A stretch of DNA of 64,000 nt. It comes from Sorghum bicolor. Its lineage: Eukaryota; Streptophyta; Magnoliopsida; Poales; Poaceae. The DNA lies in contig NC_012878.2 in the NCBI RefSeq assembly GCF_000003195.3, forward strand, positions 51,894,629-51,958,628, written 5' to 3'. Below, piece by piece: positions 21,585-32,435 of this stretch. Below the pieces are notes generated by a model, which saw only the letters and a program-made list of their open reading frames with translations, was not told the origin of the DNA and made no database searches. Each line of letters opens with the position of its first letter. Position 1 is the first letter of the stretch. The translations under genes and the position numbers were made by a program.

Positions 21585-22210
21585 CGACAAGCTACGCTCG
21601 GGGACTCGTCGACTATTCCCTACGCTGTGCCCGGGGACTGCTCCGACCACCGAGCACGTTTACGTTCCCAACCACGCTCGGAGACTTGTCGACTACTCTC
21701 TATGCTGTGCTCGAAGACTGTGCCGACCACCGAGCACGTTTACGTTCCCAACCACGCTCGGGGACTTGTCCACCGGTCCCTACGCCGTGCTCGGGGACTG
21801 TGCCGACCACCGAGCACTATACGCTCGGGGACTGGTCGACCAGCTCACCAATTTAAGAACTTGGGGACTGCACCGACCACCGAGCACTATACGCTCGGAG
21901 ACTGGTCGACCAGCCCACCAATTTGAGAATTCGGGGACTGCACCGACCACCGAGCACTTGATGCTCGGGGACTGGTCGCCCAGTCTATTAACTCGGATGT
22001 GAAGGACTGCACCGACCACCGAGCACTTGATGCTCGGGGACTGGTCGCCCAGTCTATCAGCCCGGAACTTCGAAAATTCCGGCGACCACTGAACGCTCGA
22101 TGCCCGGGGACTGGTCGCCCAATATAGCAACTCAGAATTCTAAGGAGTGCGCTTGGTGCTTGGGGCCTGGTTGTCATACTTTTGTACACCCGGGGACTGG
22201 TTGATTAGTC
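21585..22210 (+). repeat. Degenerate tandem repeat (about 68-80 bp units) in the retrotransposon interior
   Basis: About eight units each contain cggggactg...ccgaccaccgagcac followed by a variable part and a new ctcgggga start. The repeats keep long frames open in several registers, which explains repetitive open frames there. They do not look like real proteins. Confidence 0.75.
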
Positions 22211-22700
22211 TATTCAACTGCAGACGGACTGGTACTTTCAATTTTTTAGACCTTGCTACAAGGCTCATACTTCGCCTTATAGCAAGCTCGGGGACTACAT
22301 CGGTACGATGCATCTGGCGATGCATCTCAGTTACAGAATTTCTTTAAGGACTTTTCTTTTAACCCTGGCACCACGTGCCTACGTCACCTACTACCAGGCT
22401 CGGGGACTAAGTGGGCACACTTCACCTTGCGGTGAATATGCTTGCTTTTTTGAGAATAATACCTTACAAAAAAGTAAAGTGGGCACACTTCACCAGGAAA
22501 GAAATCTTTTTTAATTTAGAGCACCATGCATTCTTCGAACAACCTGCTTCTTCGATGTCAATGTTGATCAACTGTCTTTTGAGTTGGTCAAAATACCGTT
22601 GCAACTGTTCGGGCAATTTTCCTGAAGACGTCAAGCCTCACTGATCGAAGAAGCTCAAGACGGCGTGTTACATCACAATACATGGTGCTCGGGGACTAAC

Positions 22701-23159
22701 TGTGGGGGTATAAACCCCTATACCCTTACGGCTAGTCTTGGGCTAGGAGGCTTGGCCCATTACGAGACGAGTTCAAGGCTTGATTCGACAGCTTGGAGTT
22801 TTGCGCAAGGAAACAAGATGTGGAGATCAAGCAGGATTCTAGTCGGTTAGAATAGGAATTGATATCGAATTATCCATGGCAATTGTAACCGACTAGGATT
22901 AGTTTCTAGATCTGTAACCCTGCCCTCCAGACTATATAAGGAGGGGCAAGGAACCCCCCTAGGACAGATTATCTCTCAACACAATCCAATACAACCAGAC
23001 GCAGGACGTAGGTATTACGCCAACTCGGCGGCCGAACCTGGATAAAAAGCTTGTCCGTGTCTTGCGTCACCATCGAGTTCGTAGTTTGCGCACCGTCTAC
23101 CGATAAACTACTACCGTGGGTATACCCCAAGGTAGACTGCCGAATAGCTTTCGTCGACA
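22701..23159 (+). repeat. 3' LTR of the 2.9-kb retrotransposon
   Basis: 459 bp, TG...CA. The base after it starts the TSD copy atgcc. Confidence 0.9.
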
Positions 23160-23161
23160 AT

Positions 23162-23397
23162 GCCTTATTTAATTCACCCAAAATCTATTTTTTTTCAAAA
23201 TTCTTTATCATATCGAATTTTGCGGCACATACAAACATTAAATATAGATAAAAAAATAACTAAATGCACAATTTACCTGTAATTTGCGAGACAAATCTTT
23301 TGAGCCTAGTTAGTCCATGGTTAGATAATAATTACTAAACACAAATGAAAGTGCTACAATGTCAAAATTCAAAAACTTTTTGGATGTAAACCCGGCC
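23162..23397. mobile_element. Tourist-like MITE, interrupted at its left edge by the retrotransposon
   Basis: The interior phrases (gcggcacatacaaacattaaatata-like, agtccatggttag) and the right end (aacccggcc) fit the family. Its left end (gccttatttaattc) overlaps the 3' TSD copy of the retrotransposon, so the LTR element landed at the MITE edge. Confidence 0.7.
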
Positions 23398-25090
23398 ATA
23401 CTATGTACGTAGCATTTTCCCTACCTTTTCGAATGTGGACAAACAATTCCAGGTCTTACCCTGTTGCATGTCACGAATCATTGAGAAAATACACATGATA
23501 ATCTCATAATTGTGCTGTGCCCCCAACCGATAATAATGCATGTAATGTGGTGGAGTATCACTTCTGAACTGAACATCTGAAAGCTTAACGGGACCTCCAG
23601 CACCAGTGTCAAAACCATCTCTGCCTGCTTTTGCTGCCTTGCTGGCTGCTGGCTGCTGCATGCACCACACCAATGACCAATCTGCATGCATCTTTCTTTG
23701 TGAACTTCTCAAGTTAACCATGGCCCGCACAGGGTCAATCCATGTCTTTTCTCTGAACTCTGCACAGCTTTTCTCCCCAGTCCCCCCCTTTTTTCTCATC
23801 CACGGAATTTGTCAAACCAAGACTGATTAAAAACACTGTTGGAAAAGAACAGGGGAAAAAATCGAAGATTTTGTGTGTGGTGCTGGGGTGTTACTTCATT
23901 GGATTTGAGTTTCCTGATTTTCTGTTCCTGCCAGATCGGATATGCTTGCCACCTTGCGATCTGATAAATCCTTTTTTGGCGGCTGGGGCCCTGTGGAAAG
24001 TGTCTCATTATGCCGGCTTGCTCTGTCTTGGGAGCCAAGGGAGGCCATGGAGGTTAGGGGACCAACAAGGCAACAACTAGTACACATCTGAATGAACACT
24101 ACATCTATTATTGCTTTAAGGTGAGAGAACCCCCACCCCTTCTCTCCATGCATGCTTATAGTACTTAGTAGTAATATATATATTCCCAAAAGTATCTAAG
24201 AAGGGTTGTTTGGTAACGTGTATATTTAATCCATATGCAGCAACTCTTACTTTTCTGAAAGTATTTGTATGATATGAAAACCTGAAATGTGAAAAATGTT
24301 TTTCCCTTTGTGTTGGTCCAATGAAAAAAAATGATTGTTGACAAATTTGATCCACTGGCCTATCAACCAATGCTCTAGCACAACTTACAACCTTATGTTA
24401 TATAAATATTAAAAGTTTTGTAAATAAATTTATATGTACAACTAATCCAAATTGATTACCTTTACCCTCTCTTAATTTGCTAATACAAATTTAGATACAT
24501 TATAATCTCTCTATCAGGTTGTAATAAATTTATCAATCATGGTACATGGGTTTTCTTCCTTTGCACTGTACCTTTGTGAGTTTTTCAATTTGTGTTTAGT
24601 TGAAACATTATTAGCTTGCCTCTTGTTGCATCCTATATTGTCTTTCAACATGTAGTCTTATTAGTTGTTGTAATTTTTTATCCACGTGTTAAGCTCAAAA
24701 TCTAGTGCTTATGTATCTTTTATTCAAAAAGTATTCTTCTATATTTTCATAAAAGAATGGATTGTAGATCTTAGACTACATTTTTAGTTACTATATTGAC
24801 ATAAACAATAGTTGTAGCCTGCACCATGGCACCATCAAAGAATTATATGTGTAGTAGTATTGTTTTATAGAAAAATAGATTCTTACGGTTAAACTAGCAG
24901 TATTGATGCCACAATCTTTCATTACAAACCTATAAAATTAGGGTTGATTGTATTATAGAAGAACTTACTTAAATTTTGTTGTTGTGAAAAACTTTGTTAA
25001 AAAAATATTATAACACACCAAAAAGTATTTTTAGTATAGACGCAACCTTCACATACACATATGCACACTTGAACACCTATATGAACACCC
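23398..25090. other. Intergenic AT-rich DNA with a possible gene fragment
   Basis: At 23560-23790 the minus strand encodes short stretches that look protein-like (EFREKTWIDPVRAMVNLRSS, preceded by tgtgcag like an acceptor; then GFDTGAGGPVKLSDVQF). I could not assign them to a family, and no full gene follows. 24100-25090 is AT-rich with nothing recognised. Confidence 0.35.
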
Positions 25091-25104
25091 TACTCTCTCA
25101 AGAC

Positions 25105-25680
25105 CAAATGATGTGTTTGGTTCTAAGGAAGCATGAGGATGGGTTAAGGTGACCCCTCTTTTACCGATGTTTGGTTGTGGTACGAGTGGGGTCAGGCGAT
25201 CCACACCCGTACATTTTGCGAAGATGTAGGACATGCTCTTCTGTCCAAAACAAGGGGCAAACTGTCCATTGTTCACGTTGTTTCTCTTCGTCTTCAACTC
25301 CAAGTGTTGAGGCAAGGGCAAGGGATCAGAGAGGGTGGTGCGACAAGCTCGAGCCGGTTTGGCACTAGTGCAAGGCGAGGTTGATCCAATCTGGTCTGGG
25401 GGCGAGCACAACGTAGTGAGCTCCCACTTGGGGTTGAGGGGTGGTGCGATGATCCACTGTGGCATAGGGAGATATAACACGGCGTGGTGAGGGCGGCGTG
25501 GATTATGAGGGCCCGGTGGAAGCATACAGATCCTTTAAAGAAGTAGTGTGTTTTTTAGATACAAGGGTGACATGCAGGTAATAGATGAGTCTGACAGTTC
25601 AGGTGTGAAAATGTCACCCATCTTATATGTTCTCATCCCAAAACTAGGATGAATCCACCATTTTAAACCAAACACGAAAT
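25105..25680. mobile_element. Possible non-autonomous DNA transposon with GC-rich centre
   Basis: Near-matching ends gtgtttggttctaa... (25110) and ...ttaaaccaaacac (25675) point inward at each other. Between them is a GC-rich tract (25280-25510). The TSD is not clear and the inner repeats are diverged, so borders are approximate. Confidence 0.4.
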
Positions 25681-25689
25681 ATGATGGTC

Positions 25690-27760
25690 CCATCCAAAAA
25701 AAACAGGGACATGATCATTTCATCGCGCCTTATCCCCACACAAAACACATGCTAAAGACCATATCAACAGATTTTGAGATTCAAGTCACCAGAGTCATAT
25801 TGTCGACTGTCACATTGATCTAGCAATGAAACAGTTGAAAATGTGAGTGCACGTGCTAAGTTGCCAATAGAATCATGCTCGTTCAAAGAGATATTTCTTG
25901 CCCAAGAACAAAAAAAAAGCTATTTCTTGAATCTCGGTAAAAAGAAACAGACAAGGAAATTAAAACGTTCACTGTGTTCGTGTTTTGCACCACCGGGATC
26001 TGCACGTAGTGCTAGATGAACAGCGCCAAAGATTCAGCATCGGTTACGATGTGACAAAACATTACAGTCCAGTTAGTTGCAACGTAAACCGCGGGTTGGC
26101 TGCCGACCAGCCGGTTTGCATGGCATTCGATCTGGTGTGGCTTGGCTTCAAGCCGAAGCATCGTCTCGTTTAGTCGTTAGGCTAGCCGAGGCAGCAGCAG
26201 CCTCACGACCTCTCGTGGTTTCGGACGGCGGCGGCGTTTGGAGTAATGGAGAGAGCGGTTGGGCAGGCACTTGCGCCGCACTTCTCGACCGAGTTGTTCT
26301 CTTGTGATGGCCATCTGCCGGAGCATATATGCATGGAGAGCTAACCAACTCGACGGTTCAGGCGTCAAGCCCAAGCCCCTTTTACGGCCGGCCGGAACCC
26401 CAGTCAGTACGATACTCCACTAAACTACAATCTTGGTCAGTGTTAAGTTGCCATCAGCTCAGATCATATCCTTCAATTCTCCCCAAGCTGTTCATGGAAA
26501 GCCTGACGATAACTGACATGATCGCTCAAGAGAGAAGCTGCCATCATTAGCATAAAGAACGCCAAGAGAACTACTTGGCACCGGCCGGCCGGCCGGCCGC
26601 ATGGACAGCTACACTTCATTTGCGGGCATAATTACGCTCTAGAAAGAAAATTAACAGTAGTAAATTTTGAGAAATGAGACTTCGATCCTGATCTCTTCTG
26701 AACAAAAAAGACATTAGGGCTGCGTCACATACAGTGTACGGAAACGTTGGGAACATAGTGGATTTGGAAAGCCGTGTGCATGCAACGATGTGTCATGCGA
26801 AGGAGAAGGCCAGCTACCAACTGACCGGCCGGTGCAGAATCTGCAACGACCGAACGCACAGATCGTCTCCAAAGGCTACTACACAGCTACCTCCTCGCTT
26901 GGAAGTTGGAAGTTTTAGCACTGGTTGTATGATCTCAAAACCGTTCAAAACACACTTCTCTGACTTGGTTTCAAGTGGGCTTTGAAGGCTGTTTTTCCTT
27001 TTTTTTTAGTTTAAAAAATCCGGTAAATACTTGTATGGTTTTCAAAACCATAGAAAATGCATGTCTTTAAGCTTTTCAAATTTCTGAAAAAAATCTAGAG
27101 ATAGATTGCATTAAGACACATTCAAATAAAATATTTAGAGCTCATGAAAACATCTTTGAAAACTTTGAAAAACTAGGTTTTCTCAAAGAAAATAGAAAAA
27201 ATATCCAAAAAAATTATAGAAAATTTCCAAAACATTTTGACCAATGTATAAACATGTTTTAAAAACTTTCCATAGCAAAACTATGAGATGCAACCATCAT
27301 GAGTGCAAAAATACTTTAATGTTGAATGCGTTGATGCTATGCATTAGTGCTGGTTGCATATATTATGGTCTTTGTTGCGATAAGTTTCCAAAACACATTT
27401 ACATATCAATTAGAATATTTTTTTTTGTAATTTTCTAGATTCTTTTTTGATATTTTCCATTTTACTAGAGATAAATCTATTGGTTAAATATCTCGTGATA
27501 TTTTTACGAGCTTTAAATTTTTCATTTGGATTTTTTCTATCACATTCTATCTCTTGATTTTTCTTGAAATTTTTAAAAGCTTATGGATATTTTTTACAGT
27601 TTAAAAATATTATCTAGTATTTACTAATTTTTTAACTGAATAGACAAAATCGCCTTTTGAAACTACTCCAAACCAAGATATTAGTTAATTGAACGATTTT
27701 GAGACTTCAAGATATAATGTTTGGTTTTAATGTTTGAGGAGATTATAACGATAATTGAAA
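25690..27760. other. Intergenic, no gene recognised
   Basis: Mixed GC stretch at 26000-26350 with short frames only, a (ccgg)n-like run at 26580-26600, and a strongly AT-rich block (26985-27760) full of aaaatttt words with partial self-complementarity, probably decayed transposon. No supported gene. Confidence 0.4.
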
Positions 27761-27769
27761 AAGATATTT

Positions 27770-27916
27770 TCTTTGTCCCAAATTATAAGACATTTTGATA
27801 TTTCTATATTCATAGTATTTGCTATGTATCTAGATATAACATATATCTAGGTGCACTGTAAAAACTATGAATCTACAAAAGTTAAAACATCAAATAGTTT
27901 GGATCGGAGGGAGCAG
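27770..27916. mobile_element. Stowaway-like MITE (about 147 bp)
   Basis: The left end ctttgtcccaaattataaga and right end atcggagggagcagta match Stowaway terminal text (CTCCCTCCGTCCCAAATTATAAG). AT-rich core. Borders are approximate. Confidence 0.6.
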
Positions 27917-28293
27917 TATATAGTATATACTTGTTCCTAAAATCTTTGGATTGGATATGTCGGGTTGGGTGTTGTGCATGGGCCACGTTAGGACCACATT
28001 CGTTTTTTTAGCACATTCGGCTGCCTTGCAGCCCAGCCCAGCAAGCCGAGTGGTGCCGGATGGATGCAAGCCTTCCCGACGACCTCCACGCTCCACGGCT
28101 CCACAGCTCCACCGCCGCCGTCGGCCCGTCCACCACCGCCGCAGATATGGCTCCACCCTAGCTACAGTAGGCGCCAATCTTCGGTGGCGCCGCCAGCCGC
28201 AAAACCCCAATCTACCCTATGTTCCCAAATCTCGCAGCTCGGCCCCATCGCCTCTTGCCCTGCGGAGCTAGGCATCCTCCCTGTGGCCGCCGG

Positions 28294-29760
28294 AATGCCT
28301 GACGGTAAAGCGCTCATGGGAGAGCGGCAAGCGTCTCTGGAGAGTGGCGGCGACCGCATAGGTGCCCTCCCGGATGAAATCCTGCGCCGTGTCCTCTCCT
28401 TCCTCCCCGCGCAGCAGGCCGTGCAGACCTGCGTTCTCGCCCGGCGCTGACGACACCTCTGGAAGTCTGCCACTGGCCTACGCGTCGTCGGTGCGGACGG
28501 GAAGGCACCAGTGCCCTTCAAGGAGTTCTAGGAGTTTGTGGACAACCTTTTGCTCCTTCGTGGAAGCTCACCTCTGGAGACATTTGAGCTCAGGGTCGCC
28601 GGAGCCGCTATTAACGTTCGCCACGTGAGGCTCTGGGTCAGTTACGTCGTGGAGTGCAAAGTCCAGGTCCTACGGCTCAGCTTCCATGGGAATACCCATG
28701 CTCCGTTTCCACCAGAGGACCCACCCCTCGCCTCCAGGCGCCGGACCAAGCTTCGGCCGGTGAACCCGCCCCTCGCCTCCAAGCACCTGACCAAGCTAAG
28801 GCTTTGCGGCCTAGTGTTCAATGATAATTTTCTTGACTTCTCTAGCTGTTGTGAGTTGCAAGATCTAAAGATTAAAAATTGCAGCTTTAAGCATGCCAAA
28901 AAGATCTCATCTAAGTCCTTAAGGCATCTAAGTATCGAAAGAGCCACATTCAACCGGAGTTTTCGAGCTCGAATTCTTGCCCCAAATCTTGCTTCATTGG
29001 TGCTAGAAGTCACTGCTGGTAGGACTCCTGCACTTGAGCAAATGCCCCTGTTGGTTAAGTCTTATGTTGTAATCTACGCAGTTTGTAAAGACTGTTGCAG
29101 CCATTCAAACTATGGGGACTGTGGTGATGAGAACTGCAGAGGTTGCATACGAGGTGACGGTGCCTCTGTGATTTTGCATGGTATGTCTCAAGCAAAGTCT
29201 TTGATGTTGCTAGCTTACCCTGACAAGGTATGCTTAGACCTCAAATCATCATGTCCATGTTTATCTTTTTTTCAAACATCATGTTTATATTAAACATTTA
29301 TTGATTTATCTAGTTGCTATTTGTCCAGTTCATTTTCAAAAGGGATTTGAAACTTTGCCCTACTTTTAATCGATTGAAGTCTTTGCGTCTCAATCAAAAC
29401 TGGTGTGTGCCTGATGAGCATCCACTAGCATGTATTCTTGAACATTCACCAGTTTTAGAGGACCTTATTCTTTGTCTATATTTCGAGGTAAACAATTTCT
29501 AAATTGGCAACTATTGCATCTTAGAACTTTATGCAGATATTTGGTTGTATCTTGGTGAAATCTTTAATTCTGTATGATAATACAAATGCAGCTATCTAAA
29601 GTTAATGTGGAAATCAAAGGAAGGTTCAATCCAAAGGAGCTACCACCAACCATATCATCACACCTTAAGCATGTTGTAATCATTTGTGGACAGGTGATGG
29701 AACCGTTCTTAAAGTTTTGAAGTTCCTGAGCAAACTTAACATTAGTAAGTTAGCTAGCAA
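28294..29760 (+). pseudogene. Broken F-box/LRR (FBD-type) gene
   Basis: From the ATG at 28294 the frame encodes an F-box (DRIGALPDEILRRVLSFLPA...CVLARR). It then meets TGA at 28448, where the family has Trp (usual text RRWRHLWKS; here RR-stop-RHLWKS). A second stop, TAG, is at 28529-28531 in FKEF-stop-EFVDNLL. Beyond both, the same frame continues with leucine-rich repeats to a donor at 29228. Further exon-like parts are 29329-29487 (KSLRLNQNW, ILEHSPVLEDL) and from 29592 (LSKVNVEIKGRFNP). Near 29692 the expected VDGTVLKVLKFL needs a 1-base shift. So it has two nonsense changes and one frameshift. A solo LTR lies 76 bp after this. F-box proteins would select targets for SCF ubiquitination; this copy should not make a full protein. 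Confidence 0.8.
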
Positions 29761-29835
29761 CACTCTCACATTTCTATATTTCTTTTGTTTGTCTTAACAT
29801 ATGGGTAAATTAAAGTTGCAAGCTATGAAGAAACT

Positions 29836-31714
29836 TGAAAGCCCAAGTTTGGTTTTGGTAATTAATGACACCAAGTTGCTAATGCCTTGTGTTTAAGTGA
29901 TTTGAGTTAGGCATAGCAACACATGTGATGAAGGTGCATGGTGGCATGAAAAGGTGGCCACATGATCACAAAGGGATGAAGCATGATGTGGAGATCATGG
30001 TGATAGACGAGGAGCAAAGTTATCAAGGCAAAGGTATAAACATAGGACTTTACCTTTGCCGGTCTAAGATGAGTAGAGAAGTGATTGACCGGGTTTAGGA
30101 TAGATAGCCGACTATCAAGAGGGGAAATCACGGTCATCTCTCGAATCAAGTGCTACTAGGTCTACATCTTGAGCATATGCATTAGGATCTAGTAAAGTGC
30201 TAACTTAGCTCCTTTGGGAAAATGTTTGTGAAAAGCTAACACACATGCACTTTGGTGGTGGACACTTGTTGGTGTTAGCACATTTACAAAGGAGGTGGAG
30301 TTCCTAGGGTTGAGAGGGGTGTGGGTTCCTCTCTCCCTCCCGCCGAGCTTGCGAGGCGGGATTCGGCGCTTTTGAGAAAAATAAGTGTATATTTTTCTAT
30401 TGCGTCGGTGGGAAATTTTTGTAGAAGTCGCGAGAGTGTTTTCTCACTGAGAAACACTCACCGGACGCTGAGTGTGGAGGCACCGGACGCTGGCCTCAGA
30501 GTCCGGTGTGCTTGACCCTGCTAGGGTTGAGCACCGGACGCACTCTGAGAGCGTCCGGTGGTTAGCGTCTGGTGTGAGGAGGTTTTGCGACCCTCTCTGC
30601 GCTTGGGTCCGGTGAGCACCGGACGCTACCGGTTCTTAGCGTCCGGTGACCCTGCGGTTTGCGGAACTCTCTGCGCATGAGTCCGGTGTGGATCTGTAGA
30701 GCGTCCGGTGATCCGCAGGTGACCGTTAGGATCTGACACGCGAGATTCAAGAAGGACACGTGGCCTACCCCAGTGCACCGGACGCTGGGGGTCGAGCGTC
30801 CGGTGCTCACTTAGTAGCGTCCGGTGCCCCCGATTTCAGCCTAGTGAAAGTGGCCAACGGCTAGTTTCTTTGAGGGGCTTATAAATTGAGGGTGGCCGGC
30901 TTTGGGAGGTCAACTCTTGCACATTTGATTACTTGAGACATACTTTGAGCTAGAGAATACTCCCTCCACTCATCTCCTTGCTTGATTGCTCATCCTAGTG
31001 AGATTGAGTGAGATTCAAGTGCATTGCTTTGAGAGTTGCATTTAGTGGCACTTGATTCTTGAGTTTGCTGCGGATTTCTTGTTACTCTTGGGTGTTTCCC
31101 GACGCCCTAGACGGCTTGGAGCAGCGGTGGTGTTGAGCTCGTGGTTGGAGATTGTTTCGAGGCTCACCAAGTGATTTGTGAGGGGTTCTTGAGCCTTCCC
31201 CGCGGGAGAGCGCAATTGGCTACTCTAGTGGATTGCTCGTGGCTTGGAGGATCCCCATCTTGTGAGTGGATGTGCGGCACCCGCTGAGGGTTTGGCTTTG
31301 GATTGCCAATTAGCTCGTGATCCATCAAGTGGGTGTATCGCCACAACGAGGACTAGCTTGCCGGGAAGCAAGTGAACCTCGGTAAAAAACCTTGTGTCAT
31401 CTCTTGCCGAGGATTCTCTTATTGTTGTGATTGATCGATTGGCTATATTTCTACTCTACAACGTCGGTATAACAAGAACTCTCCTCTCTTTACATACTTG
31501 CGTACCTTGTTAGTTTAGTTTGTGTAGCCTTCTCTTCTTGTTGTGTTTTAGTGTTTAGCCTTCTTGCTAGTTTGTATAGGTGGCTTGCATAACTTAGTTG
31601 AGCTAGTGCTAGAATTGCTTCGCCACTTATTTTACTAACTCACTTGTTTAGTAAAGTTTGTAGAATTTTAAATAGGCTATTCACCCCCCCCCCTCTAGCC
31701 ATTTGGACCTTTCA
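29836..31714 (+). mobile_element. Solo LTR-like element, copy 2 (1,879 bp), TSD AAACT
   Basis: It starts TGAAAGCCC and ends GGACCTTTCA, flanked by aaact at 29831-29835 and 31715-31719 (perfect 5-bp TSD). It is the same family as 4954-6910 but in opposite orientation. It shares the bacterial-looking but plant-typical sequence gagcttgcgaggcgggattcggcgc and the array of CCGGACGC/GCGTCCGG inverted repeats (30468-30830). The end carries ttaaataggctattcaccccccc. No internal domain was seen. The perfect TSD suggests it is younger than copy 1. Confidence 0.82.
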
Positions 31715-31719
31715 AAACT

Positions 31720-32430
31720 CTATATTAGTTAATAAAGCAGTGATTTGGGAAATGAAAATCTGTGATGGAAAGTGGAAAATACCATCTGATCTATTTCATT
31801 CACAAGTGTTTGTACACATAGACTCACTGTCCATGCTTCCGTATTACAACTATTTGCCTTTGTATGTGGGAAAGATAAAGCAACAAAGGAACACCTAACT
31901 TTAGGAAAGTGAATGAATTCAGCTAGAAAGAAAGAAAACATGTGCACTAATTTTTGGGGGCGGAGTAGTAGTATAATGTGTTAATTATTTCTGTACCATA
32001 ACACAAATGTCCTAATGTCGATTTTTAAATAGCTCCTGCTGTATATGTAATTTCTAAGTTGTGCTAACTGTTACTTTCAGAAGTTCAGCTGATATACCCT
32101 CTTTGTTAATTGGGAGTCTCTCCCCCCCCTCCCTGTCTCCCTCCCTCACAGTCACTAGGGTGTGAGTGTCTTAGTAGAATATTCTTTTTTTGAACATGAA
32201 ATACAGCAGGGGATTAGTAGAATATTCTTATCTATTTTCCTCCTTGTTTCATTTTTGTTATTGTTGGGTTAACCATTATCATACTTTGGCTCCTTGAATT
32301 TGTTTTCACAATCTTAGAAAGCTGTATCCAGGTGCTGTTTCTTTCAACAGTTATGAGAGTAGATGAGTTCTATGCAAGGATGCAAATAGAAATGATGTGA
32401 TACCCTAATCCATTTCCATTTTACTACTGT
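31720..32430. other. Intergenic, nothing recognised
   Basis: AT-rich sequence between the solo LTR and the 7.5-kb retrotransposon. No frame longer than 84 codons and no domain. Confidence 0.4.
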
Positions 32431-32435
32431 AATTT

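Larger units (their letters stand above)
20251..23159 (+). mobile_element. Non-autonomous LTR retrotransposon (2,909 bp), 459-bp LTRs, TSD ATGCC
   Basis: LTRs 20251-20709 and 22701-23159 both begin TGTGGGGGTA and end TCGTCGACA. The element is flanked by atgcc at 20246-20250 and 23160-23164. I count five substitutions between the LTRs (about 1.1 percent). A TATA box (ctatataagg) and a short leader lie in each LTR. A primer-binding-site-like tggcgcgccaggtagg follows the 5' LTR at 20711. A purine tract (ctcggggactaac) precedes the 3' LTR. The 2.0-kb interior has no gag, protease, reverse transcriptase or integrase. It is partly a tandem repeat (21585-22210). It resembles Dasheng/RIRE2-type non-autonomous gypsy elements, from memory. 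Confidence 0.92.

Noticed and set aside
21538..22002. Repetitive open frame in the 2.9-kb retrotransposon
   Set aside because: It is produced by tandem DNA repeats and stays open in three registers; no gag or pol similarity.
28448..28450. TGA in the F-box frame read as selenocysteine
   Set aside because: Land plants lack the selenocysteine machinery; family alignment shows Trp at this place, so it is a nonsense change.
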